Made by a program: the position numbers and the translations under genes | The notes under the pieces: model-generated | What the model was told of the DNA's origin: nothing | Databases searched by the model: none | What the model saw: only the letters and a program-made list of their open reading frames with translations | NCBI GenBank assembly: GCA_907165275.2 | Contig: OU015674.1 | Span: forward strand, 4,365,001 to 4,429,000 | DNA length: 64,000 bases | Direction of reading: 5' to 3' | Source: Zygaena filipendulae | Lineage: Eukaryota; Arthropoda; Insecta; Lepidoptera; Zygaenidae | Part shown: piece by piece, positions 22,912 to 45,259 of the stretch | How positions within the stretch are numbered: position 1 is the stretch's first letter | How the letters are laid out: every line of letters begins with the position of its first letter

Positions 22912-23314
22912 TAGGGTGTCCCGTAAATCGACGTCAAGCCAGAACCGAGTGATAGGCTAATTAAGTCATAACTTAATAGAAAAACGTAAAAAAATAATCT
23001 ATAAAAAAAAATGGTCATTTATAAAAATTATAAAAATTTACACCCTGTGACGTTTCTTTAACTCCTGCTGCTACAAACCTTAACTTTTTTCAATTTTCTT
23101 CTTATTGTGTAATCCAGAATAGTGTTTCTGAAAACTACTGCTTGAAATTTAAGTTTTTGCCAATGAAGTTTTCAAAATTATTGTTTTCATCAGTTCTTAA
23201 TCCTTCCCTTTTTTAAATAGGCATAGCAAAGATTTTTATATTTTTCTGTTAACAGTTGTTATGACTTAGCCATCACCTGGTTCTGACTTGACGTCGATTT
23301 ACGGGACATCCTGT
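22912..23314. mobile_element. TIR MITE of about 400 bp
   Basis: The ends share TGTCCCGTAAATCGACGTCA in opposite orientations, with TIR similarity over about 55 bp. There is no transposase frame inside. Confidence 0.85.
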
Positions 23315-23777
23315 GTACATGGTGTGAGTTGTAACTGAGGCATGGATCAACGATGCATCAATCACTTTTATCACCGCCTGTATCGAACTAATCATCATTC
23401 GCCATGGGTTTATGCTCACTCAAAGCAGATATTAAAATACAATATAGTATTAGCTTGTGTAAACGAAACGTGAATATTCCACAATTCAGATTAATTTACG
23501 GCAAGGTAAATACCTAAGTACCTATGTAAGTTTTTGAGTCGTGTTTTAGGAACATTCAAATTATATTCCTCCTGCTCCCTGCATCGGTAACTTCATTGAC
23601 CATGACGATCACTCCTTATTCCTTAAAAATGCCCGGCCACCTTTAGTAAATTCTTCTTTTATCTAATTTCTATTTTCTAGATACAGATGAAAATATAATT
23701 CCTTTCAAAAGGTAGATACGAAGGATCATACCTTAAACTATAGTTGATGACAAAGGGGCCTGACTTGACGATCTTTT

Positions 23778-24001
23778 TTGGACATAGATAAGGAATAGTG
23801 TGTTAACCCACACTGGAGAAATTTTGAGTAAATCGTATTTCAAAATTATAGCGCCATTTTGTGTCAACATTTTTTATGTTCAATATTTTGTTACATACTT
23901 TAACAATGTAATAAAGTAAACACATAATTAAAAAACGTTCCCTAACTCTCAATAAATCGTTCTGAATAGGTAACTTAATGGGTTAACATGTTATTGCTTA
24001 T
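23778..24001. mobile_element. MITE family B, copy 2
   Basis: Close to 19420-19655 in sequence and order. Its right end (GGGTTAACATGTTATTGCTTAT) is interrupted by the MITE at 24003-24235. Confidence 0.7.
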
Positions 24002-24002
24002 C

Positions 24003-24235
24003 AGCGGAGCTAGGATGCGCAACACGATAAAATTTTATCGAGCCATTTTATCGATTCTCGTCGACATAATATATCGTTTTGTCTACCAATGGTAAAAAAT
24101 GTTTAACCGAATCTAGTCTTAACTCAATACCCCACTACTGCACTTTTTTGCTTGGACGCCCACAAATATTTGTCGTGTCGACAATTTTATCTTTCGTTCG
24201 ATAAACATATCATGTTGCGCATCCTAGCTCCGCTG
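24003..24235. mobile_element. TIR MITE nested in MITE family B
   Basis: AGCGGAGCTAGGATGCGCAA at the left is complemented at the right end (TTGCGCATCCTAGCTCCGCT). 233 bp, no ORF. Confidence 0.85.
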
Positions 24236-24349
24236 AGTCCATATACATCGAAACCGGAGGTCAGTAGGTAAGCGAATGTTTCGATTGCAGTCGTAACTCG
24301 TAGGTATCTAGTATACGAAATCTAAATACCTACATATAAATATATTATA

Positions 24350-24570
24350 CTAGCTGTCCCCCGCGGTTTCACCCGCGGTAATTGCGGAGTTCCCGCGGGA
24401 ATTCCAGGATAAATTATATAATATAAACCTTCCTCATGAATCAATCTATCTATTGGTGAAAACCAAATCCGTTGCGTACCTAGTTTTAAAGATCTAATCT
24501 AATCTAATATCATACATATTGCATAGGGACAGACAGACAGCGAGAAACGACTTTGTTTTTTTATTATGAT
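24350..24570 (-). mobile_element. Lep1-like Helitron (minus)
   Basis: Starts CTAGCTGTCCCCCGCGGTTT with the GCGGTTTCACCCGC hairpin and carries a CAGACAGACAG block near the 5' end. Confidence 0.7.
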
Positions 24571-24574
24571 AGTG

Positions 24575-26490
24575 ATATTAAAAATGTTTGTTGTTTGCGC
24601 ACATACGAGTATTACGCGGAAACTACTGGACAGATTTCACTGAAACTTTGTACTTACTATTTGAAATCATGTAAGTACTTATGTGATTGATCAGAATTTT
24701 TTTTTTAGTTATTTGTAAGATCGAATTATCGAGGGCTTTATCACCTCCCTCGTTTAACTTTACACGCTATGTATAATAAATTGTAATTTGTTATATTAAA
24801 AACTGTTAATATTGGGGCGAGATTGTACATAGTAATAAAGTAGAGTACCTACGTAGTTTTTTTTGATGCCGAGCTCATTCTTGGAAGCCAGTATTTTCTC
24901 AAAATAGGGAACATTCCACTTTCCTTTACGAAAATTCATTGTATATAGCACAGTAATCTGTGCTACAATTCATTTCCCTAACAAAATGTATGAGATAAGT
25001 TTCTTTCAATTTGTGACTTTTCTAATAGGTACCCTAACTTAATTTGGCCCCATAGTTTCTTGATTCTTGTCGGAGACAAATTTGATTAAGCTAATAAAAA
25101 ATATTTTGAAAAATCTTCGATTTCTCGCCGACTAAATTTTTTTCAAAATCTGTAAATTCCTATAGCAAGAAGTTAAAAAAATAAGGGATGGTCTCCTAAG
25201 GCCATATTCGCGTGGTTTCAATCCTTAAGGTAGCCACCTTTACCGACCCACCTCAAATTTCCATCCTGTATACATATAGGTATTAGGATACGTACTGTAT
25301 TTTATTAGGATATCAGGATTTTATTACTGTAAGTACTTACCTTATGCTTGTGTCTGTTATAAATAAATTAGTTTAAATAAAATAATAACAAATTATTATT
25401 AATATTCTCTTTTCTTACCTTCTTATTTATTGAATGCAGCGACGTGCTGAATTCTTATATCCTAGTATCACGGCACCGCACTATTGAGACACCGCACAAA
25501 CGATCACACAGAGCGGAGACCGGAGAAACAGGCGCGATTCACGCAAGTTTTCACTTCGCAACAATGTCTCACTGATAAGATGTAGAGTCGTCCGCATCGT
25601 GCGCAAGCACACCGGTGAATGCAACCGCGGCACACCTGTAGGTAAACGCACTGTGCAGACCACAGAGAATATGAAGAGATACTATATTAACTAGAGAGGC
25701 CATGGAAGCCCAAAGGAAGTTAGACCAAATGCTCAAACTTTTCCGAAACTCCCTTTGCCAAGTACTTATGATTTCCACAAATATGTTGTCCACAAAATTC
25801 CCTAAAAATGTGAATTTTAAAAATGATGAGTAAGGTAACCAAATGGCATTTAATATAATTGTTTGGTGTACAAAAATCACCCGGCGACATGCGACTTCAT
25901 TTGTTTTCATACTACATAGTTGATGTTGATTGCAATTATGGCCTTTCTATCTTTCTCTGTTCTGTAGTGTAGATCGTACGACGTAGGGGATTGATGAAAT
26001 CGCATGAAGATAGAGACGTCGTCGCACCGTTTTCGTCACAAACCACTATGTCACACACACGACACATCCTCACACACCATTAGGTTCTGACTTTTGTGCA
26101 TGACATCCTCTTCGTCATTCGAAATTCATGTTTGTGTGCAGAGGCTAGAGGGCCAATAAATAGGCTAGATAAATAAATTTTCATATTTCCCTCGTGAACA
26201 ATATTATTGACAGTTGACACCCTCGCATCCTTCGTTTAACCTCAATTTAATTATCCTATCAAAAGTCCAGTTTTGCGTGACCAAGTGACATAACGATTGT
26301 CCTTAGTTTTCTATACGTTAACGATTATTAGATTCTCAACTCGGTAAGGTGTATATGTTTCGCTATCTTCTTTAGAACGAAATATCTGAAAGGTAGAGAT
26401 AAAATCACACACATTGATTACCCTAAACATTCGCACCTGTAGGTAGGTAGGTAGCGGGCCTACTTCTAGACCCCCTTTGATGGGCTTATC
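24575..26490. other. Intergenic DNA
   Basis: Mostly AT-rich. A less AT-rich patch at 25440-25660 has minus-strand ORFs of 60 and 113 codons without recognisable domains. No well-supported exon. Confidence 0.4.
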
Positions 26491-26494
26491 AACC

Positions 26495-26705
26495 AAATTT
26501 TAGTTTTTAATCGGTCTTGTAGATTAATAAAAAATGTTGGATACGTATTTTTTCGTATTTTATGTAGGTAGGTATTTAAAAAAATAACGGAGATACATTA
26601 AGCCGAAATGTCGCGTGACAACACGCTGTGCTTTAAACTGTGTAGCACAATCTACAGGACGGACTAAATAATTATAATTTTGATTTTCATACTCCGGAAA
26701 CAAGC
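26495..26705. mobile_element. MITE family D, copy 1 (diverged)
   Basis: Contains TCTTGTAGATTAATAAAAAA and AATAACGGAGATACATTAAG, shared with copies near 40290, 54980 and 62380. Confidence 0.6.
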
Positions 26706-26709
26706 CTAT

Positions 26710-29040
26710 TGTTAAAACCTCTGGCTTGATAAATCTTAAAGTTAGCTGAAGCCTGAAACACTGAATTCAAAAATTCATTGAACCAAAGTTTTAGATAAGT
26801 ACTTTCGTTAAAAGATATCAAATACTAAAATATTTTATCTTATCGCTCCAGTCTCTTATTACACCTATCTATTCGACTGAATTGTGAAAGGTTATTTACC
26901 TATACGTAATATTAGGAAAGTAAATTTTTAACATTGAACTTAAAAACTTGAAACAGGTTTTTTTTTTATAAATCCAACCACTAGAAGAGCTACTTCTGTA
27001 TGTCACACCGATAAAATCCGTTACCCATTTGCGTCAAAAACATGTTATCACTTTGACAGTCGTTGAGCTATATTTTTATTAAAATAAGGTTAAACAACTT
27101 ACTCTCAAAATTACATGTTTTCTGATACTTGTTTGTTCAAATATAAGTGGTGAAGAAGGCGTCTGGTAGGCGCATTTTCAGAGATCCGCATACACATACC
27201 TGCTTGAGTATTAGTATAGATGTTTAAATGCTTGTATACCTACGTGTGTGTAAGCAAAGTTAGACAGAACTTGAAAAAGGGTTTTTCGGTGATAGAATCA
27301 GAAATTAATTGTTATAGATACCTACAGCCTATAGAAAATGTGCATTCTAGAGTGGGAAAATTATGTATTTCTGGTTTGTTAGAAGAAAAAAAAAACTAAA
27401 ACAATTTATATAATTTATTTATTTAAATTGTATAGTATTCACATTGTTTGCTACAAGTTTCATGTTAGAAACGAGTTTTACCATACAAAGTGACAACACA
27501 ACGCATCCACGAAATCAATATACATATTTGTATTAAGGTATACCTACAGAGAGAGAAATGCATTGATAGCATCGCCGCGGTCGATCCAAGCCTATAAAGT
27601 AGTAGCTACGACCGCTTCATCACTGTCGTATATAACATTACAGTTAACAATGTACTATTTGGCAGTCGTTATGATGCAAGGCTTATGATATGACGAATGA
27701 AAGTTTTTTTTAAATTAATACTGATTTTTGTCAAGTGATTGATTGATGATGTCAAGGCTCGAAACGGAACAAAGAGCGGAAGGATTTAAGGTGAATCTAG
27801 CGCCACTATAAAAAAAAACATTTTCAATTTCATTCTTGGGAGTATGTAAAACAGGGCCATTTATACCATTTTTTTATTATAGTTCTGCGATATTGCAACA
27901 TAAGGTAGTAAAGAAGAATTTATTCTCAAAAATGATAAAAATCTGTACATGAGAATATTCAAAATCAAAGTTGTCACTTTAAATTTTAGTAATTGCTAAA
28001 AGTGGTCGTATTCGGCATTTTTTCTTTGAACATTTTGATGTCAAGTTTTAATACTGTAGATAATAGTAATTACCCAATTGTATAATACATAATAGTCTCC
28101 TATAGATGTTGTTTAAATCAATTAGATATATTTTTTATAGCGGTCGGTGCTAGTTTTTCCACTTTAAACCTTCAGTTACACTTGTTACCTAGCCCACGAG
28201 AACAATTTTTATTGCCAACCAATCGGAGTTAAGGTATTTCAATTTTATAACTTAGGTATAAATCGCTTAATTTCTATTGACTGTCTTTGAAGTTTAAGCC
28301 TTGTAAAACAATCGAAGAGCTTTATTCGAATCCGAAGATAAAATAAAGCATTCCTATTGGATGAGAAATCTCAACTTCTCTGCGGTACAAATGTAGATAC
28401 CTACTCTAGTGTTAAGAATGGATAAATAATCAATTCAAAATATCAATACCAATTTGTTAAGGTTCCCATCAAGTTAAGGTTCATTCCAAGTTATCTCCGT
28501 CATCGTTGATATAATATTGTATATTTTAAAACAATATTTCCATACAAAACTCTAACTGGCAACCTTTCTAAAGTTATGTGGTTGTCACACATTCATTGCA
28601 ACATAACTAACTTTACTCTCGCAATTTCGGGTACACAAACAGAATTAAATTCGAATTGACTATACATATTCAGCCGTATCCGTGTCCGTTGTAAAAAATA
28701 AAAAAGCTTCATTATAATTGACTAAATACCTTATACAGCTATTTAGGTAAAAATAAAACTAGTTTAGTAAACTCAAGAGACTAAATAGCAACTAAACGAG
28801 TAACTGACTCTTACAGTATTTTATTTATTGAGCATAATATTAAAAATTAAAAAATACGGCAGTAGAAAATGCTTCTCCATAGTATACAGCTTACTACAGT
28901 CAGTTGTTAAAAAAAAATCAAATATAAAAGCCACATTAATATCATGAAATGATATAATATGCATTTAATATTGTTTTTAATAATACTCATCACTAAAAAT
29001 AACTATAAACTAAAATAATAATTGACAAACTAAAAATGCG
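26710..29040. other. AT-rich intergenic DNA
   Basis: No exon, SINE or MITE boundary recognised. A moderately GC-richer patch near 27560-27620 carries no open frame of note. Confidence 0.4.
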
Positions 29041-29046
29041 TGTTTA

Positions 29047-29285
29047 ACCGCCGCACTCAGAGTCGACTTTAATGATTACTTAGTTAAGTATAGATTTTTA
29101 AAACAAAACTGCCGCAATTAGAGACGTTCAGTAAATTAATGTTAATTGGCATTTAATGAGATGTAACTTAATTAGTTAAATGCCAATCAACATTAATTTA
29201 TTAAACTTGTCTGATTGCGGCAGTTTTGTTTTAAAAATCTATACTTAACTAAGTAATCATTAAAGTCGACTCTGAGTGCGGCGGT
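29047..29285. mobile_element. Tc1/mariner-type MITE with TA TSD (family A)
   Basis: Near-perfect arms of about 110 bp start ACCGCCGCACTCAGAGTCGA and end with its complement, flanked by TA on both sides (29045-29046 and 29086-29287 region end). The TA target and long TIR fit a non-autonomous Tc1/mariner element. A degraded relative lies at 36790-36945. Confidence 0.88.
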
Positions 29286-29429
29286 TAGTTTTTGTTTTTA
29301 TAATGTACACTTATCTCAAAGATTTGAGTTTGTAATAAGGAAGACTAACAAAAAAAACTTATTGCACTGAACTGTTTTTAATGTGAACATTATATCGTAA
29401 TAACTGGAAGCATGCTCAAAAACATATCT

Positions 29430-29712
29430 ATATAATATATAAAAATGAATCCCTATTTCCCTTGGTCATGGGATGACCCATGAGCGGTTGGACCAATTTT
29501 GCTAATTCTTGTTGTGATGCTTTTGTTATTGTACGGAGAAGAATAAAAGAAGTTTGGAGTTATTATTCGGAGAATCTCCGAAACGGTTTTACTGATTTTG
29601 ACGGGACTTTCACTGCTAATTAGCTGATGTTATGAGGAGTAAATTAGGTTACTTTGGGAGTTCCTGCGGGAATTCCGAAACTCACGCGGGTGAAACCGCG
29701 GAGAACAGCTAG
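29430..29712 (+). mobile_element. Lep1-like Helitron, long variant
   Basis: Ends GGTGAAACCGCGGAGAACAG then CTAG (29709-29712) before T. The 5' half is diverged from the standard body. Confidence 0.65.
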
Positions 29713-29714
29713 TC

Positions 29715-30370
29715 AGTTAAATAAAATATATTCTTAACATGTTTATTGGCTTGCTCGTATATTTAGAAAACAGTGTAAAAGAGCACAAATACACAAATAT
29801 GTATACTGTACCTATTTAAATACATATGATACAAAATGCGGAAAAATGCGGCAATTTTTTTTTCATGCCAATAGAGTTATAGACAGCTATTATGTACTTT
29901 ATAATGTCTGTCGCTTTACATTACATATATACATTATACAGGGATGTACCGTTAACAGCAGATTTGTAAACACTTGTCAGTCTTTGAGCCGTATTTCAAT
30001 TGCAATAAGGTTCAATGTCTGTCAAAATTGTTTATAATATATTTGTTTCTACTGCCGACAGCAGATTGGAATCGTGGCACTGTTTCGGAAATGTAACATA
30101 CAATTGATGCAACAAGTTAGTACGTCGCTGGGCGCCCACCACCAAAACAATGTTAGCAGTATTTTTAAGGTTATATTTCTTTTTCGCTCATCGAAGTTTC
30201 AACCTTACGTATCTACATTGTACATGGTGAATATTCGCTGGTTGGCGAGCTGAATACATCATATCAGAGCAAAAATCTTGTATCCATATACAAGATCAAA
30301 ATCGACTTACGAAGTGAGATAAAGAAGATGGTGTTTGACTGTTTTTTGATCAAGAATACATAGTTACGCT
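29715..30370. other. Intergenic DNA
   Basis: AT-rich; the 63-codon ORF at 29846 lacks a recognisable domain. Confidence 0.4.
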
Positions 30371-30373
30371 CTC

Positions 30374-30606
30374 CTTAGTCCTTATTCACTATGACCAACA
30401 AGATTCCTTGCCTATAACACGCGTCCTAAAAACACAATTGCGACCGCTCTAGATGAAAAATATTAGAAATCAATATTCTGTATACCATAACACACGTTTT
30501 AAATGCATTTTTTTAAAGTAAAACTTCTTTGATCGCGAGGGAATACCAGTTTTTGCGGCGTCTTATCTTAACGCGGCGTGTTATGGTCATAGTGAATAAG
30601 GGCCCT
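30374..30606. mobile_element. TIR MITE (family C)
   Basis: TTATTCACTATGACCA at the left is complemented at the right end (TGGTCATAGTGAATAA). Related ends appear at 12276 and near 63215. Confidence 0.75.
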
Positions 30607-30609
30607 TAT

Positions 30610-32405
30610 GTACTACGCATGTCGTGATCCCGATAAGCTAGTGGGCGCGTTTAGCTAGACATTTTGTCGCCAATAAGCGTTGACACATTTTTCGTGAATA
30701 CTTTTCTTAATATTTTTTTATGTTCATTTTTTTACTAGATTTTCTACTGAACTGACATTCGGCTCAAAAACCGACGAAAATTCATCCCGTATAACGTTGA
30801 AACTTCAATGTATGTGAGATAGTTAAATTTCCAATACGACAACGATGCCACATTAGATTAAAGTCCATGGAAATTTTAAGCTTGTACCACATTAGTTAAG
30901 ATCGTGCATCGCAATTTCTACATTATACAATGTACGTAAGGTCAAAATTTCGATGGAAATCTGCCCTAAATAAAAAAAAAGTTGAAAAAAGTGTGATCCA
31001 ATTAGATTTTATTGCTTCAGATTTCATTTAAACAATTTTACAATCCGATCAAATGCTTAATTTCAAAATGAGTATATACATAGAAATACCATATTTGTAT
31101 AAAAAATAAATGCTTCAAATGAGTAATATACGACGCGTTGGTCAGTTTGAGTGGCGCAAGTAAGTGATGGGTGATTTGGAACTTAGACAAAAATAATCAT
31201 TTTTATTCATGCAAGTGGTCCAGTGCCACGCGTTTTTTTCAACGGTGGCTTTTTATCGAATTCTCATAGCTTAATTATTCAGCGAAATGTAACTTGATAT
31301 GTTTGACAAGCTTCGATAGTGATGAAAAAATGAACTCTAATAGGATTTGTTTCGTGTAAAAAGGAGAAACAAGCCTATTCAATTAAGAGTATGTAATTGC
31401 AGTGTACTTCAATGTTATATTGTAACTCTCCATATAGTAACATATATGGCGATGGATACAACTTTACATAGATTCACATACCTATCGGTAGTATATAATT
31501 ATAATATATATATAATATAGCGCACATTTTCACTATATTTGACTGTATAATTCACAACACTCACTATTCTATATCCACAATAATAAAACAACTTCGCATA
31601 GCTTAGCATCTTAACTAGTTTACAAGGCCATGTATCTAACTACCCTTAAATCCTTTAAGAATTCCAAATATAAGGTCACCATTTCGTTACGAATACAGCA
31701 TATAATTATCTACGTATCACTTGGAGAAATCAACTAACTTTACATACATATGTATATATAACGTGTCGCTAACATGTCGTATCGTATTTTAGTTATACAA
31801 GAGAAAAAAAAAATGAAAACTCGGTTGATTCTGTAGAAAAGTTGTTAAGTAATTATAGTCACACACATTAATTCACTTATACTACGGTTTCGAGGGAGAA
31901 TTTTTATTAAGAAACATAATAATAATAGTTATCACTTAATATATTATAATAATAACGATGTGCGCTGTGACGCTCCGCCTTACCACTAGCCGCACGAAAC
32001 ACGACCCGTGCATCACATACATTATTGGCATTCATAATAATAGACATTACAAAAAATTCAGTCAAAATCTTGTATTTCATTATTATTTCATAAACTCGTT
32101 TTCATCTTTACTTTTTTTTTATTTTTAGCACAACTGCAAGATTCTACGAATTAATTAGACGTCTATTTTTTATTTTAATTATTATTATACTTCAAGTATA
32201 TAATACATTTACGATTAATTGTTACATTTTATGTATCTACTTACAAAAAAAGGAGAAGCGTAGAAAAATTCAGCTCTCGAAACCATTAACAATGTCGTTT
32301 CGGTAAAATCATCAAAGGGTTTCCCTTATACAGCGCCCCACGCACGGAGCGCACCACACACGAGAGCGTCATCGGCACTGTCACTTCCACCATACGTCCG
32401 TGTCA
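30610..32405. other. AT-rich DNA downstream of the minus-strand gene
   Basis: No exon seen. An AT dinucleotide-rich stretch lies at 31490-31520. It lies beyond the likely poly(A) sites of the minus-strand gene. Confidence 0.4.
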
Positions 32406-32410
32406 TAAAG

Positions 32411-32436
32411 TCTTTATTTAATTTATTTATTTATTG
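32411..32436 (-). terminator. Cluster of poly(A) signals for the minus-strand gene
   Basis: On the minus strand the sequence reads CAATAAATAAATAAATTAAA then TAAAGACTTT, giving overlapping AATAAA hexamers about 410 bases beyond the final stop at 32849. This is a natural 3' end for the terminal exon at 33130. Confidence 0.6.
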
Positions 32437-32848
32437 AGATCAATTCGGCCGCTGCGTCGTCGGGTCGATCGCTCGCGCCGCCGCGCCGCCGCCTCATTTA
32501 ATACAGTATACCCTACGTTTAGGAACATCGTAAGAAAAAAAAAAAACATTGTGCTCGTCGGACATATCGACACAACCTTCAAGCCTCGTACGATCCCCTG
32601 GTAGCGTCGCCGCTACAGCGCGGCCGACGACCAGCTGCACAGCGGCGACGCTAATCCGCGAAACCCTAGGCCTAATTGCGATTATACGAAAACGAATATA
32701 ACCGCGTAGGTACAATAAAATCGCATACCCGCAGTGGGTACATGAGAATAAGAGCCGAGGCGGCGGCGCGCGGTGTGGGGGAGAGGGGCTCGGGTCGCGT
32801 GACGTCAGCCCGCCGCCCCGCCGCGCCGCGCCGCGCCCCGCTCCGCGC

Positions 32849-33130
32849 TCAGGTGACGTAGGAGACGGCGTCCTCGTTCTCGAGGAAGGTCTTCAGCCAG
32901 GGGGAGGGCGCCGCCCGCGCCGGGTCGCGCGCGCCGCGGCAGAGGGCGCACAGCAGGCGGGCGAGGCGCGCGAGGCGGCGGCATCAGACGAGGTGCGGCG
33001 CGTCGTCGAGCGACGCGTCCGAGCCGCGCGCCGGCCGCAGCTCGCGCTCCAGGTCCAGCGAGCGGCGCTCCGCCTCCAGCCGCGCCGCGCCCAGCGCCGC
33101 CGTGCGCCGCGGCGCCTCCAGGGATGATAC
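32849..33130 (-). CDS. GC-rich terminal coding-like exon with in-frame TGA
   Basis: The acceptor on the minus strand is formed by the (TG)n run plus TAG ending at 33131. From 33130 one frame gives 48 codons, VSSLEAPRRTAALGAARLEA through SLDDAPHLV, charged and likely helical/coiled-coil, then TGA at 32986-32984. The same frame continues 44 codons to a second TGA at 32851-32849, ending in PWLKTFLENEDAVSYVT. Codons on both sides of the first TGA end almost always in G or C, and the last fourteen all do, even where positions 1 and 2 are AT. This argues that both parts are, or recently were, translated. I do not recognise the protein. Phase 0 at the acceptor allows joining to the DYRK exon ending at 36616, or to the donor at 34190 after the DYRK stop. 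Alternatives are stop-codon readthrough, a sequence error, a pseudogenised tail, or plain 3'UTR with GC-driven openness. Confidence 0.5.
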
Positions 33131-33131
33131 C

Positions 33132-33160
33132 TACACACACACACGCACACACGCACATAA
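33132..33160. repeat. (AC)n microsatellite at a splice acceptor
   Basis: On the minus strand this is a TG-rich tract leading directly into the candidate acceptor TAG at 33131-33133. Confidence 0.85.
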
Positions 33161-33204
33161 GCATACGTTACGTTATGATACAGATACGTATCACATATTA
33201 TGTC

Positions 33205-33435
33205 GCAGACAACTTTTGGCATAGTAGATCACCATGCCTACCCGCTGATCGAGAGGTTCCGGGTGCGATTCCCGGTGGGGGTGGACTTCGTGTGATGAAC
33301 ATAGGGTTCCAATTTCCAATCTGGGCGTGTTTACATATCAATAGTATAATATATTATGTAATATTATGTAGTAAGTACCACGTTTGCTTGGTTTCCACGA
33401 CACAAGCTTATGGCTTAGTGTGAGATCAAGTAGTT
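33205..33435 (+). mobile_element. tRNA-derived SINE, family 2
   Basis: tRNA-like head with GGGTGCGATTCCCGGTGGGG (B box) followed by the tail TTGCTTGGTTTCCACGACAC. Same family as 10680-10901, opposite strand. It sits just upstream of the terminal exon, antisense to the gene. Confidence 0.7.
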
Positions 33436-33439
33436 GTTT

Positions 33440-34185
33440 GTTTATTAAATAACCGCTGTTTTGTATTTGCATACCCTATGGCATATTCAGTAAGTTAGTT
33501 TAGGTTTGAAGTGTGACCAAGACACAGAGTCAAATACAACACTTAGATAATACGCCGTTCTCTTACCACGCCGTTATCAACCCAAAAACGATTTTTCATA
33601 CTTCAAATAAAAGCGACCTGATAAGTAATTAGCACAAAAATGTAACAAGTCTGTATGGACTATCAAACGAGTAAGTGATTAGATATCTTCAGATAGAACA
33701 ATCGACGCGAAGTTATTGCTAATCTGATAAGATTCGTCGTCTGTAAGATTCGACGTCGTCTAGCTATAGATGGGCAATTGCTGGGCTCATTTGATAGCGC
33801 CAAGTTTGAAATTCACACCAGCCCAGTGACACTCCATACAAATGAACTTATTCAAGTATACTAACACAAGTAATTGGCTGGCTTGTACAAGTGTACACGT
33901 GTTCTGCGTTCGTGACTATCGTAAGATTGACAGCGACCTGACAGTTACAGTTACAGTTACTGTCAGCTGTCCGTGAATAATTAATTGTCACATTTAGATT
34001 CTAAATTTGACAATCTTTCCTCGGTCCCTACCGGTCATTTTTGCGGGGTATGAGGAGCATGGACCAATAAAACTTGAGGAGGCATGAAACTGGTGGGAGG
34101 CGGAAGTGTCGCTTCTTTATATTATAATCTCATTAATCTCAATTTTTTGGCTTAAGACGTGCAGCCCTATTAATTAGGGTAGATA
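33440..34185. other. DNA between the DYRK stop exon and the terminal exon
   Basis: No exon recognised; contains a short ACAGTT repeat at 33940-33962. It would be intron if the donor at 34190 is used. Confidence 0.4.
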
Positions 34186-34220
34186 TTCACCTTAGCGAGG
34201 CGACGGGCGGAGGGCGGGCG

Positions 34221-44770
<10,550 letters not shown>

Positions 44771-44775
44771 TTATA

Positions 44776-45253
44776 TCCCTACTAATATTATAAATGAGAA
44801 AGTAACTCTGTCTTTCTGTCTGTCTGTGTCTGTCACGCTTTCACGCCTTAATGGCTCAACCGATCATCATGAAATTTTGTATACACGATGTCAGGGGTAC
44901 AGAGAAGGACATTGTTGGCGGCGTTAGTCCTTAACTATGGATGCGCAGGATCCTAACGCCTAAGAAGTGAATAAACTGTGTGGACTAAAGGTATAATGAT
45001 GAAATAAAAACGATAGTACAACAATTTGAGAGGCGACCAGAATAGATCGTGCTACCAGAAGTATATATGAGGTAGTTACAAAAACGGCTTCTTGTGTCAA
45101 TTCGATGTCCTTGCAACCGCCCATAGTGTCACCGCTCCTGACGTCGATGACAGCGGCTAATCGGTGTCGCGTCCAGACATAGGCTACTTTTTATCCCGGA
45201 ATTCCCGCGGGAACTCCGAAATTAACGCGGGTAACACCGCGGGAAACAGCTAG
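44776..45253 (+). mobile_element. Lep1-like Helitron split by a solo LTR
   Basis: 5' end TCCCTACTAATATTATAAAT after A and 3' end GGGAAACAGCTAG before T. The body breaks at GAAGGACAT (44912) and resumes with AGGCTACTTTTTATCCCGG at 45181. Without the insert the Helitron is about 210 bp. Confidence 0.88.
44913..45175. mobile_element. Solo LTR, 263 bp, with 5-bp TSD
   Basis: Starts TGTTGGCGGC and ends GTCGCGTCCA (TG...CA). It is flanked by GACAT at 44908-44912 and 45176-45180 and holds AATAAA hexamers. No internal retrotransposon region remains. The 5-bp duplication fits copia, BEL/Pao or some gypsy elements; the family is not assigned. Confidence 0.85.
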
Positions 45254-45259
45254 TACTAA

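Noticed and set aside
32984..32986. Selenocysteine decoding of the in-frame TGA
   Set aside because: Lepidopterans are reported to lack selenoproteins and no SECIS-like element was noted; readthrough or error is more likely.
32805..33164. 119-codon minus-strand ORF rich in Ala, Gly, Arg and Pro
   Set aside because: Out-of-frame shadow of the exon at 33130-32849; the composition is what GC-rich off-frame reading gives.
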